A DNA stretch of 64,000 nt from contig NZ_AP011952.1 of the NCBI RefSeq assembly GCF_000828575.1, forward strand, positions 1,508,501 to 1,572,500. The letters are read 5' to 3'. A program made the translations under genes and the position numbers. The notes beneath the pieces are model-generated. The model saw only the letters and a list, made by a program, of their open reading frames with translations, was not told the DNA's origin and made no database searches. How positions within the stretch are numbered: the stretch's first letter is position 1; each line of letters starts with the position of its first letter. The stretch comes from Methanothermobacter sp. CaT2 (GTDB lineage: Archaea > Methanobacteriota > Methanobacteria > Methanobacteriales > Methanothermobacteraceae). Below, piece by piece: positions 18,243-27,256 of this stretch.

Positions 18243-20030
18243 TTATTCTGTTTTCAGATAGTAATACTCACCAAGTTCCTTCTGCTCCCTGTCAAGGAAA
18301 CTTCCAGGCTTGTTGACCCTTGGCCTTCTCGTCTCCTTGTCCCTCCGGAAGGTTATGCCCACCTCCCCGAGGAAGGCGTTCATGGCCTCCCTGAGCTCTG
18401 TGGGAGCTGAGGCATGTCCCTCCACTCCTGGCATTCCACTGAAGACCATGGCCCTGTCTGATACATAGTCAATGAATATTATATCATGGTCTATGATCAT
18501 TGCAGAGGAATTACTCCCCTCAATGATCCTCCTTATGGCCTTGGCAGCCATCAGGCGCTGTTCAACGTCAAGGAAGGCTGTCGGTTCGTCAAGAACATAG
18601 AGATCAGCTTCTCTGGAGAGTGCAACCGCAACAGCAAGGCGCTGCAGCTCACCACCACTCAGCCCACTCACAGGTTTATCAAGTATCTCCTCCAGGTTGA
18701 AGGGCCTCATGATCTCGCTTTTGAAGAGATTTGAACCATATGATGGGGCGTTTGCATAGAGAAATTCCTCAACGGTTCCTGTGTAGTCTGATGAGAGGTA
18801 CTGTGGCTTGTAGGATATCTTTATCTTCTTTTTAACCTTCCCCTCATCTGGTTTTTCAACACCTGCAAGGATCTTGGCGAAGGTTGTTTTACCTATACCG
18901 TTGGGTCCGAAGGCCGTGATCACCTCATTGAGGTAAATGGTGCCCTCATCCACATCAAGTTTAAATTCAGGGTATGCCCTGCTGAGGGCTGTGTACTCTG
19001 CAAGTATGTCACCCTCCTCCCCGACCCTTGGGGGTTTCACCTTGAATTCTATCTCATGTTTACGGAATCTGACGTTCTCCTCCCTTAGGAAGCCCCTTAT
19101 GTATGTGTTGATACCGACACGCACACCCCTCCTGTTGGATACGACCCCGTAGGCACCGGGTTTACCATAGAGGATATGGACGTAGTCTGACATTGCATCG
19201 AGGGCGGCCATGTCATGCTCTATCACCATGACAGATTTACCTGCCTCTGCAAGGGACCTTATTACCTTCACTGCATTGAGCCTCTGCCTAACGTCAAGCC
19301 AGGATGTTGGTTCGTCGAAGTAGTAGAAGTCTGCCTCCCTCAGTGCCGCGGCTGCAATGGCCACACTCTGGAGCTCCCCTCCACTGAGGTTTGAAATCTC
19401 CCTGCCCATTATTTCCTGTATCTCGAGGGCTTCAATGACCTCATCGGTCCTGTCCGAGTCTATACCTGTTAGAAGATCCTCAACCTTCCCCTTAACATAG
19501 CGGGGGATCCTGTCTACCATCTGGGGCTTATGGACAACACTTATTTCTCCTTTACTCAGTCTCTGGAAGTAATTCTGGAGCTGGGAACCCCTGAAATGGT
19601 TTATTATTTCGTCCCAGCCAGGGGGGTCCTGGAAGTCACCCAGGTTCGGCCGCAGTTCCCCGGACAGTATCCTTACGATGGTGGATTTACCGATACCGTT
19701 GGGCCCTATTAGTCCAACAACGTCTCCGGAGGTGACTGCTGGAATCCCAAAGAGTTCAAACTGGTTCTGCCCGTAACGGTGCACAGGGTTTTCAAGTGCC
19801 TCAGGGAGGTTGATAACACTTATTGCATTGAAAGGACATCTCTTTGTACATATACCGCATCCCGAGCACAGCTCCTCGGATATTATGGGCTTCTTTGTCT
19901 TTTCGTCGATTGTTATTGTGTCCTCATCCATCCTCACGCCTGGACAGTATTCTATGCAGACGTAGTTGCATTTCTTTGGCTGACACCTATCATGATCGAG
20001 TATTGAGATTCTGGTCAATTCTATCACCAT
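18243..20030 (-). CDS. ABCE1/Rli1 ribosome recycling ATPase
   Basis: 595 residues. An N-terminal Fe-S domain carries [10 protein letters not shown] and [12 protein letters not shown]; two ABC domains follow, each with [11 protein letters not shown] and LSGGELQ. It splits post-termination ribosomes with aPelota or aRF1 and binds the small subunit. I start it at ATG 20030 ([12 protein letters not shown]), which matches the usual N-terminus; an upstream in-frame start at 20114 would add 28 unrelated residues. It is expressed alone. The 139-bp gap to the histone gene shows nothing coding. Confidence 0.96.
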   Translation of the reverse strand: MVIELTRISILDHDRCQPKKCNYVCIEYCPGVRMDEDTITIDEKTKKPIISEELCSGCGICTKRCPFNAISVINLPEALENPVHRYGQNQFELFGIPAVTSGDVVGLIGPNGIGKSTIVRILSGELRPNLGDFQDPPGWDEIINHFRGSQLQNYFQRLSKGEISVVHKPQMVDRIPRYVKGKVEDLLTGIDSDRTDEVIEALEIQEIMGREISNLSGGELQSVAIAAAALREADFYYFDEPTSWLDVRQRLNAVKVIRSLAEAGKSVMVIEHDMAALDAMSDYVHILYGKPGAYGVVSNRRGVRVGINTYIRGFLREENVRFRKHEIEFKVKPPRVGEEGDILAEYTALSRAYPEFKLDVDEGTIYLNEVITAFGPNGIGKTTFAKILAGVEKPDEGKVKKKIKISYKPQYLSSDYTGTVEEFLYANAPSYGSNLFKSEIMRPFNLEEILDKPVSGLSGGELQRLAVAVALSREADLYVLDEPTAFLDVEQRLMAAKAIRRIIEGSNSSAMIIDHDIIFIDYVSDRAMVFSGMPGVEGHASAPTELREAMNAFLGEVGITFRRDKETRRPRVNKPGSFLDREQKELGEYYYLKTE

Positions 20031-20169
20031 GGATACCGGGATAAAAAAATCAGTCCTGGAATGATTATGGTTTCTCCGGTTAATAAGGTTACTTAAACCA
20101 TGAGGGAAACGCATCTCCTCTGAAGGAAAAAAGATGTGAAAAAATTAAAAATAAGAAATATATGACCGT

Positions 20170-20376
20170 CTATAACTTTTTAGCGGCCAGTTCTATGTCT
20201 GATGATTTAACAGTTTTTCTGCCGGCGTGCTTTGCAAGTTTAACAGCTTCTTTTGCTATTTCTTCGCCTTTTTCTTCCAGAATCTTTGCAAGTGCTTCCC
20301 TTGCGTCGTCGCTTATTCTCTGGGCACCGGCATTTTTTATGATTCTCCCAACTGGTGCTATGGGTAATTCGGCCAT
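20170..20376 (-). CDS. hmtA2: Archaeal histone (HMtA2-like)
   Basis: 68-residue minimal histone fold: [20 protein letters not shown], then the long central helix and [20 protein letters not shown]. It dimerises, wraps DNA and forms extended hypernucleosomes. It lacks tails. The ribosome-binding site GAGGTG precedes the start, and the minus-strand TATA-like TTTAAATA lies near 20410-20418. Which Methanothermobacter histone paralogue this is rests on recall of sequence; the family is certain. Confidence 0.95.
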   Translation of the reverse strand: MAELPIAPVGRIIKNAGAQRISDDAREALAKILEEKGEEIAKEAVKLAKHAGRKTVKSSDIELAAKKL

Positions 20377-20628
20377 AATATCACCTCAGTTCTATATTTA
20401 ACTCAATAGTATTTAAATTTATCGTTTTTTCAGCTCTTTTTTGCATCCATATCATGATTCTATATCACTCAGCCTCGGAGAATTTCACTGTAACACTAAC
20501 ACACACCGGTTGCTGTGTAAGGATCATGATGGTTAACATGTGCATCAGATGGTTGCTGGTAGCTTCCCGTTTCCTCAGCTTGGAAATCATTATTAGCGGT
20601 AAGGAAGATAGAACCCAGTGGTGGGAAA

Positions 20629-20967
20629 ATGAAACAGGTCATAATAGTGAGATCCGATCTGAAGATGGGGAAGGGTAAAATAGCAGCCCAGGCCTGTCAT
20701 GCTTCCATAGGATCATTTAAAAGGACTGAAGAGGATAAAATAAGAAAATGGGAACTTGAAGGCTCAAAGAAGGTCATTGTTTCTGTGAATAGTCTTGATG
20801 AACTGCTTGAGATATACAGGGCTGTTAAGGAGGCGGGAATCTCAAACTACCTGGTGAGGGATGCGGGACACACCCAGATACCCGCCGGCACCATAACCTG
20901 CCTTGGGGTAGGCCCCGATGATGATGAGAAGATAGATAAAATAACAGGTGATCTGAAGCTGCTTTAG
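20629..20967 (+). CDS. pth2: Peptidyl-tRNA hydrolase, type 2
   Basis: 112 residues with the Pth2 hallmarks [15 protein letters not shown] (about residues 12-26) and [20 protein letters not shown] near the end. It cleaves peptidyl-tRNA released from stalled ribosomes. The start is preceded by GTGGGAAA. It lies 38 bp before the amino-acid-kinase gene and heads a run with a zinc ribbon protein and aEF1B, all linked to translation apart from the kinase. Confidence 0.95.
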   Translation: MKQVIIVRSDLKMGKGKIAAQACHASIGSFKRTEEDKIRKWELEGSKKVIVSVNSLDELLEIYRAVKEAGISNYLVRDAGHTQIPAGTITCLGVGPDDDEKIDKITGDLKLL

Positions 20968-21005
20968 CTGTGAGGTCCTTCCAGCAGATTAATCAGGTGT
21001 TTACC

Positions 21006-21656
21006 ATGGAGTGGGTTGTTAAGATAGGTGGAAGCCTTTTTCCAGAACATGCCGCAGCCCTCCTTGAGAGCCTTGGGGGTACCGGTGCGGCTGTGGTCTG
21101 TGGTGGGGGTGCCTTTGCAGATATGGTGCGATACCATGATAGGAAATTCGGTTTTTCTGATACTGCAAATCATGAGGCAGCCATAATGTGTATGGACATA
21201 ACTGGAAGGCTCATTTCAGATCTTGTGGAATCCGCAGTCCCTGTGAGGACTGTTACAGATTGCAGAGAAGCTATCAAGAGGGGTTTAACCCCCGTTATAC
21301 TTCCTTCGGGGCTTCTGCGTTACACTGACCCTGCTGAACACTCATGGAGGGTTACCTCTGATTCCCTCTCACTCATGATCGCCCATATGCTGAAAGCGAA
21401 ACTTTTAATAGCAACAGATGTAGATGGTATATACACTGAGAGGCCACCTGCCAGTGATGCTAAACTTATAAATGATATAAGTGCTAAAGACTTACTATCT
21501 TTTGGTGAGACATCAGTGGATGAAGCACTACCTGAACTTCTGATTGAACTGAAATCTGATTGTTATGTTGTAAATGGGAAATATCCCTCCAGGGTGCTGT
21601 CCATTTTAAGGGCAGGTGCTTCGGAATGTGTATGTACAGTTATAAGAGGTGATTAG
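21006..21656 (+). CDS. mfnE: Amino-acid-kinase family protein, probable MfnE of methanofuran synthesis
   Basis: 216 residues with the amino acid kinase fold: VVKIGGSLFPEH at the start, VCGGGAFAD near residue 36, LIATDVDGIYTERP near residue 135. The methanogen protein of this size and fold, MfnE, phosphorylates (aminomethyl)furanmethanol phosphate to the diphosphate used in methanofuran assembly. I chose ATG 21006 with AGGTG seven bases before it; GTG 20970 is in frame but has no such site. The substrate is inferred from family and lineage. Confidence 0.72.
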   Translation: MEWVVKIGGSLFPEHAAALLESLGGTGAAVVCGGGAFADMVRYHDRKFGFSDTANHEAAIMCMDITGRLISDLVESAVPVRTVTDCREAIKRGLTPVILPSGLLRYTDPAEHSWRVTSDSLSLMIAHMLKAKLLIATDVDGIYTERPPASDAKLINDISAKDLLSFGETSVDEALPELLIELKSDCYVVNGKYPSRVLSILRAGASECVCTVIRGD

Positions 21657-21818
21657 ATGACCAAGATGGAATGCACATCCTGTAAACAGGAGATACCTCT
21701 GGTTGAGACCTATGTGAAATTTGAATGCCCAATGTGCGGTGAGATGATCTACAGGTGCCAGAAGTGCAGGACCTTCGGCCATACCTACAGGTGCAAGTGT
21801 GGATTCGAGGGACCATAG
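21657..21818 (+). CDS. Zinc-ribbon protein of the COG2888/DUF1610 type
   Basis: 53 residues that are mostly zinc ligands: CTSC, CPMC, CQKC and CKC pairs. It directly follows the kinase stop (TAGATG) and precedes aEF1B, the usual position of this archaeal family, which is thought to bind RNA or assist translation. Small size and eight cysteines make the call clear. The molecular role is unknown. Confidence 0.85.
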   Translation: MTKMECTSCKQEIPLVETYVKFECPMCGEMIYRCQKCRTFGHTYRCKCGFEGP

Positions 21819-21821
21819 GAA

Positions 21822-21851
21822 AAATATATAAATCAGTATTAATTTAATACT
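21822..21851 (+). promoter_or_regulatory. aEF1B promoter with 17-bp perfect palindrome
   Basis: A TATA-like AAATATATAAAT (21822-21833) is followed at once by AGTATTAA-T-TTAATACT (21835-21851), a perfect palindrome with 8-bp arms. This places the palindrome between the TATA box and the expected transcription start, where a bound repressor would block RNA polymerase. Confidence 0.5.
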
Positions 21852-21869
21852 TTCTAGGGAGGTATTATT

Positions 21870-22139
21870 ATGGGAGATGTAGTAGCCACCATAAAGGTGA
21901 TGCCTGAGAGCCCTGATGTTGATCTTGAGGCCCTTAAAAAGGAGATCCAGGAAAGAATACCTGAGGGTACAGAACTTCACAAAATAGACGAGGAACCCAT
22001 AGCATTTGGTCTCGTGGCCCTCAATGTTATGGTTGTTGTTGGTGACGCCGAGGGCGGAACAGAGGCTGCTGAGGAGAGCCTTTCCGGGATTGAGGGTGTC
22101 AGCAATATAGAGGTTACTGATGTAAGAAGGCTGATGTGA
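21870..22139 (+). CDS. ef1b: Elongation factor 1-beta (aEF1B)
   Basis: 89 residues, the guanine-nucleotide exchange domain alone, with MGDVVATIKVMPESPDVDLE at the start and EEPIAFGLVALNVMVVV in the core. It recharges aEF1A with GTP. ATG 21870 follows GGGAGGT. The last nine codons and the stop lie inside the first copy of a 42-bp tandem repeat that continues beyond the gene. Confidence 0.96.
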   Translation: MGDVVATIKVMPESPDVDLEALKKEIQERIPEGTELHKIDEEPIAFGLVALNVMVVVGDAEGGTEAAEESLSGIEGVSNIEVTDVRRLM

Positions 22140-22208
22140 TCTTAACGCCTTTTCCTGTATTGCAGAAGGTTAGTGATGTAAGAAGGCTGATGTGATCTTA
22201 ACGCCTTT
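22111..22208 (+). repeat. Tandem duplication across the 3' end of the aEF1B gene
   Basis: Copy 1 (22111-22152) contains the last nine codons, the TGA stop and 13 following bases. Copy 2 (22167-22208) repeats all 42 bases with one mismatch (C to G at 22172). The period is 56 bp. The second copy is untranslated and fills the gap before the permease gene. Confidence 0.95.
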
Positions 22209-22235
22209 CTTACACACTTCAGATCATCTCAGGTG

Positions 22236-23483
22236 ATGGGGATAATTGAAATCCTTTTTGCCTGTCTTCTTGGAGTCATAACCGGTGCATTGACGGGTCT
22301 GATCCCGGGTATCCATGTTAATACCGTTGGGGCGTTCATTTTTGCAGCATCAGGCCAGATTCTGGGTTTCCTCCCGGAGGAGGTTCTGGCTGTTTTTTTA
22401 TTATCACTCTCTGTAACCCACGCCCTCCTTGAGTTCATACCCTCAACCCTGCTGGGGGTTCCAGATGAGGCAACAGCTCTATCAGTTCTCCCGGGGCACC
22501 GTATGGTGCTTGAGGGGAGGGCTGGTGAGGCAATAAGGGCTGCAACAGTTGGTGGTGTTGGCGGAATCCTGCTGACCATAATCCTTTTACCATTTCTCCT
22601 CCTGGCGTTACCACCCCTCTATGGATTTATCAGACCACACATCTGGTTAATCCTCATACTTCTTTCGGTTTACATGATGCTTAAGCTCAGCAGGAATTTG
22701 GAAACACTGCTATGGGCAGTTATACTCTTTCTTTTCTCAGGAGCGATGGGGTGGATTATTTTCCAGGCCCCAATATCCCCGGGACTTGGTCTGATGACAC
22801 TGTTCACCGGTTTCTTCGGTCTCAGCACCATGACCTACAGTTTCAGTTCGGGATCATATCTACCTGAGCAGGAAATAGAGCCATTCACAGAGTTTGATGG
22901 TGGCACCGCCAGGTCTGTTCTTGCAGGCGGACTTGCATCCGTCCTTCTGGGATTCTTACCAGGATTTGGACCCGCCCAGGGCGGGATGATAGCATGTTCC
23001 CTCACGGGTTCGGGAGGAGAGGATTCACCGGGGGACTTCATCACTGCACTTTCATGCCTTAACACCTCGGATGCCCTCTTTTCCCTGCTGACACTCTACA
23101 TAATTGGAAACCCCAGAAGCGGCATTGCTGTCTACATATCCCAGATCATGCAGGATATCGACGCCGGCCACATCTTCCTTTTCATATCAGCCTCCCTCCT
23201 GGCGGTATCCCTGGCGGCTGTGATAGCCATCAGGGCTGCTGATTATCTCTGCACCAATCTCTCAGGAATCAATTACGGAAAAATTTCACTGCTGGTCATG
23301 CTCTTCATGACAGCATCCATATTCATTTTTGCAGCCATGGAGGGGGCCAGCATACCCTTCATTGCCCTGGCACTTATAACATCAACGTCCTTTGGACTCA
23401 TACCCCACTGTACCGGTACAAGTAAATCCCATCTCATGGGTGTACTTGTTATCCCGGCAGTGGCGGTCTACATGGGTATCTAG
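22236..23483 (+). CDS. TctA/DUF112-family membrane permease
   Basis: 415 residues, about ten to twelve transmembrane segments. The N-terminal GALTGLIPGIHVNTVGA and the internal SVLLGFLPGFGPAQGGMIA form the inverted pair of Gly/Pro-rich re-entrant-like motifs seen in the TctA superfamily (COG1784). Bacterial relatives carry tricarboxylates with TctB and TctC, but no partner genes are here, so the substrate is unknown. An in-frame GTG precedes the chosen ATG. Confidence 0.75.
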   Translation: MGIIEILFACLLGVITGALTGLIPGIHVNTVGAFIFAASGQILGFLPEEVLAVFLLSLSVTHALLEFIPSTLLGVPDEATALSVLPGHRMVLEGRAGEAIRAATVGGVGGILLTIILLPFLLLALPPLYGFIRPHIWLILILLSVYMMLKLSRNLETLLWAVILFLFSGAMGWIIFQAPISPGLGLMTLFTGFFGLSTMTYSFSSGSYLPEQEIEPFTEFDGGTARSVLAGGLASVLLGFLPGFGPAQGGMIACSLTGSGGEDSPGDFITALSCLNTSDALFSLLTLYIIGNPRSGIAVYISQIMQDIDAGHIFLFISASLLAVSLAAVIAIRAADYLCTNLSGINYGKISLLVMLFMTASIFIFAAMEGASIPFIALALITSTSFGLIPHCTGTSKSHLMGVLVIPAVAVYMGI

Positions 23484-23500
23484 AGTGTATTCAGCCAGAT

Positions 23501-24415
23501 TTATCTTATCAGCAGGGTGTTTTCTGCAAGTCTCTTTGCAGCATCAATAAATTCGCGAGGATCAACACCAGGGAAGGGGTCCACGATGCAGAGATCAAAC
23601 CTCTCATCAATGAGATCTGGCAGTTCCCTTATATCCCTGTTGTAGACCCTGAACCCTTCATGGAATCCATTGACCCTCAGGTTCAGGCGGGTCATCTCAC
23701 AGGCTTCCCTCCAGATGTCATTGAATACAACGTTCCGGGCACCGGCCTTAAGGGAGAATATCCCCAGGGTCCCCGGGCCGCATGTTGCATCCAGCACATT
23801 CTCAGGGCGTAGTGAGAGTATCTCACGCGCAGCAGTCTGAATCTTAAGGTTCTTTCCGGATGAAAACTCTATGTGGAGTCTGCTCTGCCTCCTGTATATT
23901 GATAGAGCTCCGGAAGGTGTTTCAATGATGTCACACCTCATATCGCAACCCGCAAGGAGCTCATATACATGGGGTCTGGTGCCGGAGTCCATCATCCCTG
24001 GAACAGTGCGCATATCACCCCTTAAAACACCCTTGACCTCTGGAACGTCTTCCATGATTGTTTCAGCGGTTCCTTTATCAAGATGGGGTGATAAAATAAC
24101 AAGAGAGCGCTCTGGAAGGAATGGTGCAGATTCAAGGGGTAAAGCTGGAGTTATCAGGGGAGCCCCGACATCCCTGAGTCTGGCATCTTCAGGTACACAT
24201 CCCTCCCTTATCATAATCCCTGCGACATGGGCCATGACAGCGTCAAGATGCCTCCGGCCGCATTCACAGATCCTGAGAACTGAACCGGATACGCCCTTAA
24301 CGGGTCTGAACTTACTCAGGTGGGGGTCAATGCACCCATCGCAGGGGCTGTAGATATCAACACCGCCCCTGTAGGCAGGGAGGTCCTCCCCACAGACGGG
24401 ACACCTTGCTGACAT
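23501..24415 (-). CDS. SAM-dependent methyltransferase with N-terminal zinc ribbon
   Basis: About 304 residues. The N-terminus shows CPVCG ... CDGC and later CECGRRH, likely zinc ligands. The C-terminal Rossmann domain has VLDATCGPGTLGIFSLKAGA (SAM-binding motif I) and VDPFPG at motif IV. This layout resembles archaeal RNA methyltransferases, but the target is unknown. ATG 24415 is preferred because a TATA-like TTTAATAT lies about 25 bp upstream, suggesting a leaderless transcript; ATG 24439 would add eight residues. Confidence 0.7.
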   Translation of the reverse strand: MSARCPVCGEDLPAYRGGVDIYSPCDGCIDPHLSKFRPVKGVSGSVLRICECGRRHLDAVMAHVAGIMIREGCVPEDARLRDVGAPLITPALPLESAPFLPERSLVILSPHLDKGTAETIMEDVPEVKGVLRGDMRTVPGMMDSGTRPHVYELLAGCDMRCDIIETPSGALSIYRRQSRLHIEFSSGKNLKIQTAAREILSLRPENVLDATCGPGTLGIFSLKAGARNVVFNDIWREACEMTRLNLRVNGFHEGFRVYNRDIRELPDLIDERFDLCIVDPFPGVDPREFIDAAKRLAENTLLIR

Positions 24416-24456
24416 ACACTTAAATATTATCCTCCACATATTAAAGGTTGAGTACT

Positions 24457-26028
24457 ATGAGGGATAAGCGGAAGGAAATTCTGAAGGAGATCCTCGGGGA
24501 ATTTGCAGCGGATGAGGAAGAACCACCCCGTGAGGAAAGGAAGGAGAGGCAGGCGGAATCGGAATTCAAGGTCGAAAAGGTACTTGAGAAGCCCAAGCCA
24601 AAACCAGCCTCTCCACGGGTTGATTTAAAGGACGTTGAGATAATTGAGGGAGACCTCATACCCCAGTACAAGGTTTCCCTTCCCAAGTTCTCTGAGAAGG
24701 AGAGGGAGCTCCTCAATGAGATCCGGGAAAAACTGGTTGAGGTCGCAGTCTCCAAGGGTGAAGAGTTCAGAATAGATGAATCCACCTTCATGTCTGAGGT
24801 TAAGGAGTTCCTCAGGATGAAGGGAGTTCGTAATGTTGACAAACTGGCAAAGCAGATATCCCAGGAGATGCTGGGGTACGGTGAACTGGACCCCCTAATA
24901 AAGGACGATGACCTTGAGGAGATAATGGTAATAGGTGTCAAAAAACCGGTATTCGTCTACCACAGGAAGCTTGGTATGATGATTACCAATGTCGTCTTCA
25001 ACAACGATGACGACATAAAGGCCATCGTCGACCTCATCGCAAGGCAGGTCAACAGGCGTATAGACCAGCAGACCCCAATACTTGATGCGAGGCTCCCCGA
25101 TGGTTCAAGGGTCAATGCAACAATACCCCCGGTTTCTCCAGATGGTTCCACCCTCACCATCCGAAAATTCAGGAAGGATCCCTTCACTGTTGTTGACCTC
25201 ATAAACTTCAAGACCATGTCATCCCACCTTGCAGCCTTCCTCTGGGTATGCACAGATGGGCTGGGTGTGAAACCATGCAACGCCATAGTGGCGGGGGGTA
25301 CCGGTTCTGGTAAAACAACAACCCTGAACACAGTATCTGCATTCGTGCCTCCGACCGAGCGTATAATAACCATCGAGGATACCCTGGAGCTTCAGCTACC
25401 CCACACCCATGTACTCAGGATGGAGACAAGGCCGCCCAACATAGAGGGTAAGGGGGAACTTGACATGGACACCCTCGTAAAGAACTCCCTCCGTCAGAGG
25501 CCCGACAGGGTCATTGTGGGGGAGGTGAGGGGCAGTGAGGCTATAACCCTATTCACAGCCCTCAACACAGGTCACAGTGGATTCGGGACACTCCACGCCA
25601 ACACAGCAAGGGAGACCATAACCCGTCTCATAAACCCACCCATGAATGTCCCCCGGATCATGATACCGGCCCTGGACTTCATAATAATGCAGAACAGGAT
25701 GTACAGGCCGGAGGGCGGCTCCATAAGGAGGATAACTGAGGTCGCCGAGGTCGTGGGTATGGAGGAGGGTAACGTCCAGCTCAACAGGGTCTTTGAGTGG
25801 AACAGCGTGGCTGATAAGGTTGAATATGTTGGTATAGCCAGCCAGACCCTCCGGGAGATAGCGGAACTGAGGGCCATAAGCATAAATGAAATCGAGGAGG
25901 AAATCGAGAGGAGGAGGCTCGTCCTTGAATACATGGCCGATGAGAATATAAGGAGCATAGATGAGGTGGGACGTTACATCCATGAATACTACAGGGACCC
26001 GGACGGTGTCCTGGACAGCATACTCTGA
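24457..26028 (+). CDS. Type IV pilus/secretion ATPase of the TadA (CpaF/VirB11) type
   Basis: About 523 residues. A charged N-terminal region precedes the secretion ATPase core with Walker [15 protein letters not shown] near residue 280, the Asp box [10 protein letters not shown], Walker [13 protein letters not shown], and the His box [14 protein letters not shown]. It powers assembly or export of pilin-like proteins with the membrane protein that follows. ATG 24457 follows AAGGTTG. The gap to its partner is 10 bp. No pilin gene is visible here. Confidence 0.88.
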   Translation: MRDKRKEILKEILGEFAADEEEPPREERKERQAESEFKVEKVLEKPKPKPASPRVDLKDVEIIEGDLIPQYKVSLPKFSEKERELLNEIREKLVEVAVSKGEEFRIDESTFMSEVKEFLRMKGVRNVDKLAKQISQEMLGYGELDPLIKDDDLEEIMVIGVKKPVFVYHRKLGMMITNVVFNNDDDIKAIVDLIARQVNRRIDQQTPILDARLPDGSRVNATIPPVSPDGSTLTIRKFRKDPFTVVDLINFKTMSSHLAAFLWVCTDGLGVKPCNAIVAGGTGSGKTTTLNTVSAFVPPTERIITIEDTLELQLPHTHVLRMETRPPNIEGKGELDMDTLVKNSLRQRPDRVIVGEVRGSEAITLFTALNTGHSGFGTLHANTARETITRLINPPMNVPRIMIPALDFIIMQNRMYRPEGGSIRRITEVAEVVGMEEGNVQLNRVFEWNSVADKVEYVGIASQTLREIAELRAISINEIEEEIERRRLVLEYMADENIRSIDEVGRYIHEYYRDPDGVLDSIL

Positions 26029-26038
26029 GGCGTATATA

Positions 26039-27118
26039 ATGGTCTCCATCAGGGATATATTTGACAAACTTGGCGGCATAACACTCACATCCACAAAGAA
26101 GGTGGGTGAGGGTGTCCAGAAGCCGGTTCAGAAGATGGGTGAAATAAAGCCGAAGGCACCCCCCATTGGAAGGCCGGGAGGACTTCTGAAGAGGAGTTCA
26201 GAGAAACCAAAGCCAGGATTTCTCTCAAGGAGGGGCTCCGCCCGCGTCATAAGCCGCATGAAAATGACTCCTGAGGAGATAGAGGTCTTCAAGGGACTCA
26301 TAGAAGCAGATAAGAGGCTGGAGGAGAGGGGTGAGGACAGTGCGACTCGTGCCAGCTTTGAGAGGGCGTCCCTTGAGGAACTCCTGAAGGAGGAGGAGAA
26401 GGAAAAGCTTGACCCTAAACTCATAATGATCCTTGGAGGTGGATCAGGAGCGGTCCTCCTGGTGGTGATGGTCCTCCTTGGATTTGGAATTGAGATAGGC
26501 CTTGCAATGATGCTTGCTGTTCTTTTCATGGCGATAATTATAATCTTCCTCCCGAACCTCCAGAGGGGTAAACGTTCAAGTGAGGCTTCAAGGGAACTTC
26601 CCTTCGCCCTCCGTCAGATGGCAACCGAGCTCAAATCCGGTCTCGGGCTCCATGACAGTATGAGATCAGTCGCGATGTCAGGCTACGGGGCACTCTCTGA
26701 GGAGTTTGCAAGGACCCTTGAGGAGATCAAGTATGGTGAGACAACAGAGAATGCACTCATTGAGATGAGCAACCGCATAGAATCTGATGGGCTTAAGAGG
26801 GCGGTTTACCAGATCACAAGGACCCTCAACAGTGGTGGGGACCTATCAAAGACCCTGAATGTTATAGCCGATGATATTGCCTATGAAATGAGGATGAAGC
26901 TCAAGGACTATTCACAGAAGCTTAATTCATTCACAATGATATACATGTTCCTGGCGATTCTCGGCCCTGTGATATTCCTCGTCATGCTTCTTGCAGCCGC
27001 CACGGTCATGGGTTCAGTTCTACCACCCATAGCCATAATAATGATATACCTGTTCCTCTTCCCCATGCTCGTGGGGTTCATGGCCTTCATGATCAAAAGA
27101 CTTGAGCCAAAGCTCTAG
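26039..27118 (+). CDS. Type II secretion system F-domain membrane protein (TadC-like)
   Basis: 359 residues. A basic cytoplasmic N-terminus (about 130 residues) is followed by two hydrophobic segments near 130-180, a T2SSF domain (LPFALRQMATELKSGLGLHDSM; RTLNSGGDLSKTLNVIADD) and two or three C-terminal helices. It is the platform partner of the ATPase gene just upstream. ATG 26039 (MVSIRDIF) has GAGG eight bases before it. It converges on cbiO across a repeat-rich gap. Confidence 0.85.
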   Translation: MVSIRDIFDKLGGITLTSTKKVGEGVQKPVQKMGEIKPKAPPIGRPGGLLKRSSEKPKPGFLSRRGSARVISRMKMTPEEIEVFKGLIEADKRLEERGEDSATRASFERASLEELLKEEEKEKLDPKLIMILGGGSGAVLLVVMVLLGFGIEIGLAMMLAVLFMAIIIIFLPNLQRGKRSSEASRELPFALRQMATELKSGLGLHDSMRSVAMSGYGALSEEFARTLEEIKYGETTENALIEMSNRIESDGLKRAVYQITRTLNSGGDLSKTLNVIADDIAYEMRMKLKDYSQKLNSFTMIYMFLAILGPVIFLVMLLAAATVMGSVLPPIAIIMIYLFLFPMLVGFMAFMIKRLEPKL

Positions 27119-27132
27119 CATCTGGTCGACAG

Positions 27133-27250
27133 CCACATTAATTTTTTGACAGCTTTGATGGATATTTGAGCTCTGGATCAATTTTTTAGAACTTTCACTT
27201 TACCGAAAAAAGGTTCTCCGGGCATTTGAAGTTCCGGATCAATTTTGCAC
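27133..27250. repeat. Degenerate repeats between tadC-like gene and cbiO
   Basis: Three related stretches, with ATTAATTTTTTGACAGCTTT at 27137, ATCAATTTTTTAGAACTTTC at 27177 and ATCAATTTTGCACAGCTTTT near 27238, fill the gap between convergent genes. Spacing is irregular (about 40 and 61 bp). They include T-runs on the plus strand that may also end tadC transcription. Confidence 0.4.
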
Positions 27251-27256
27251 AGCTTT

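Noticed and set aside
18165..18260. Possible further gene-end repeat: CTGTTTTCAGA at 18178 and at 18248 in the ABCE1 stop region
   Set aside because: Only about 11-14 bases match and the flanks do not, so chance is likely.
20454..20678. 74-codon open frame on the plus strand before pth2
   Set aside because: No ribosome-binding site, odd composition, and it overlaps pth2 in another frame. The gap 20377-20628 is more likely promoter sequence for the histone and pth2.
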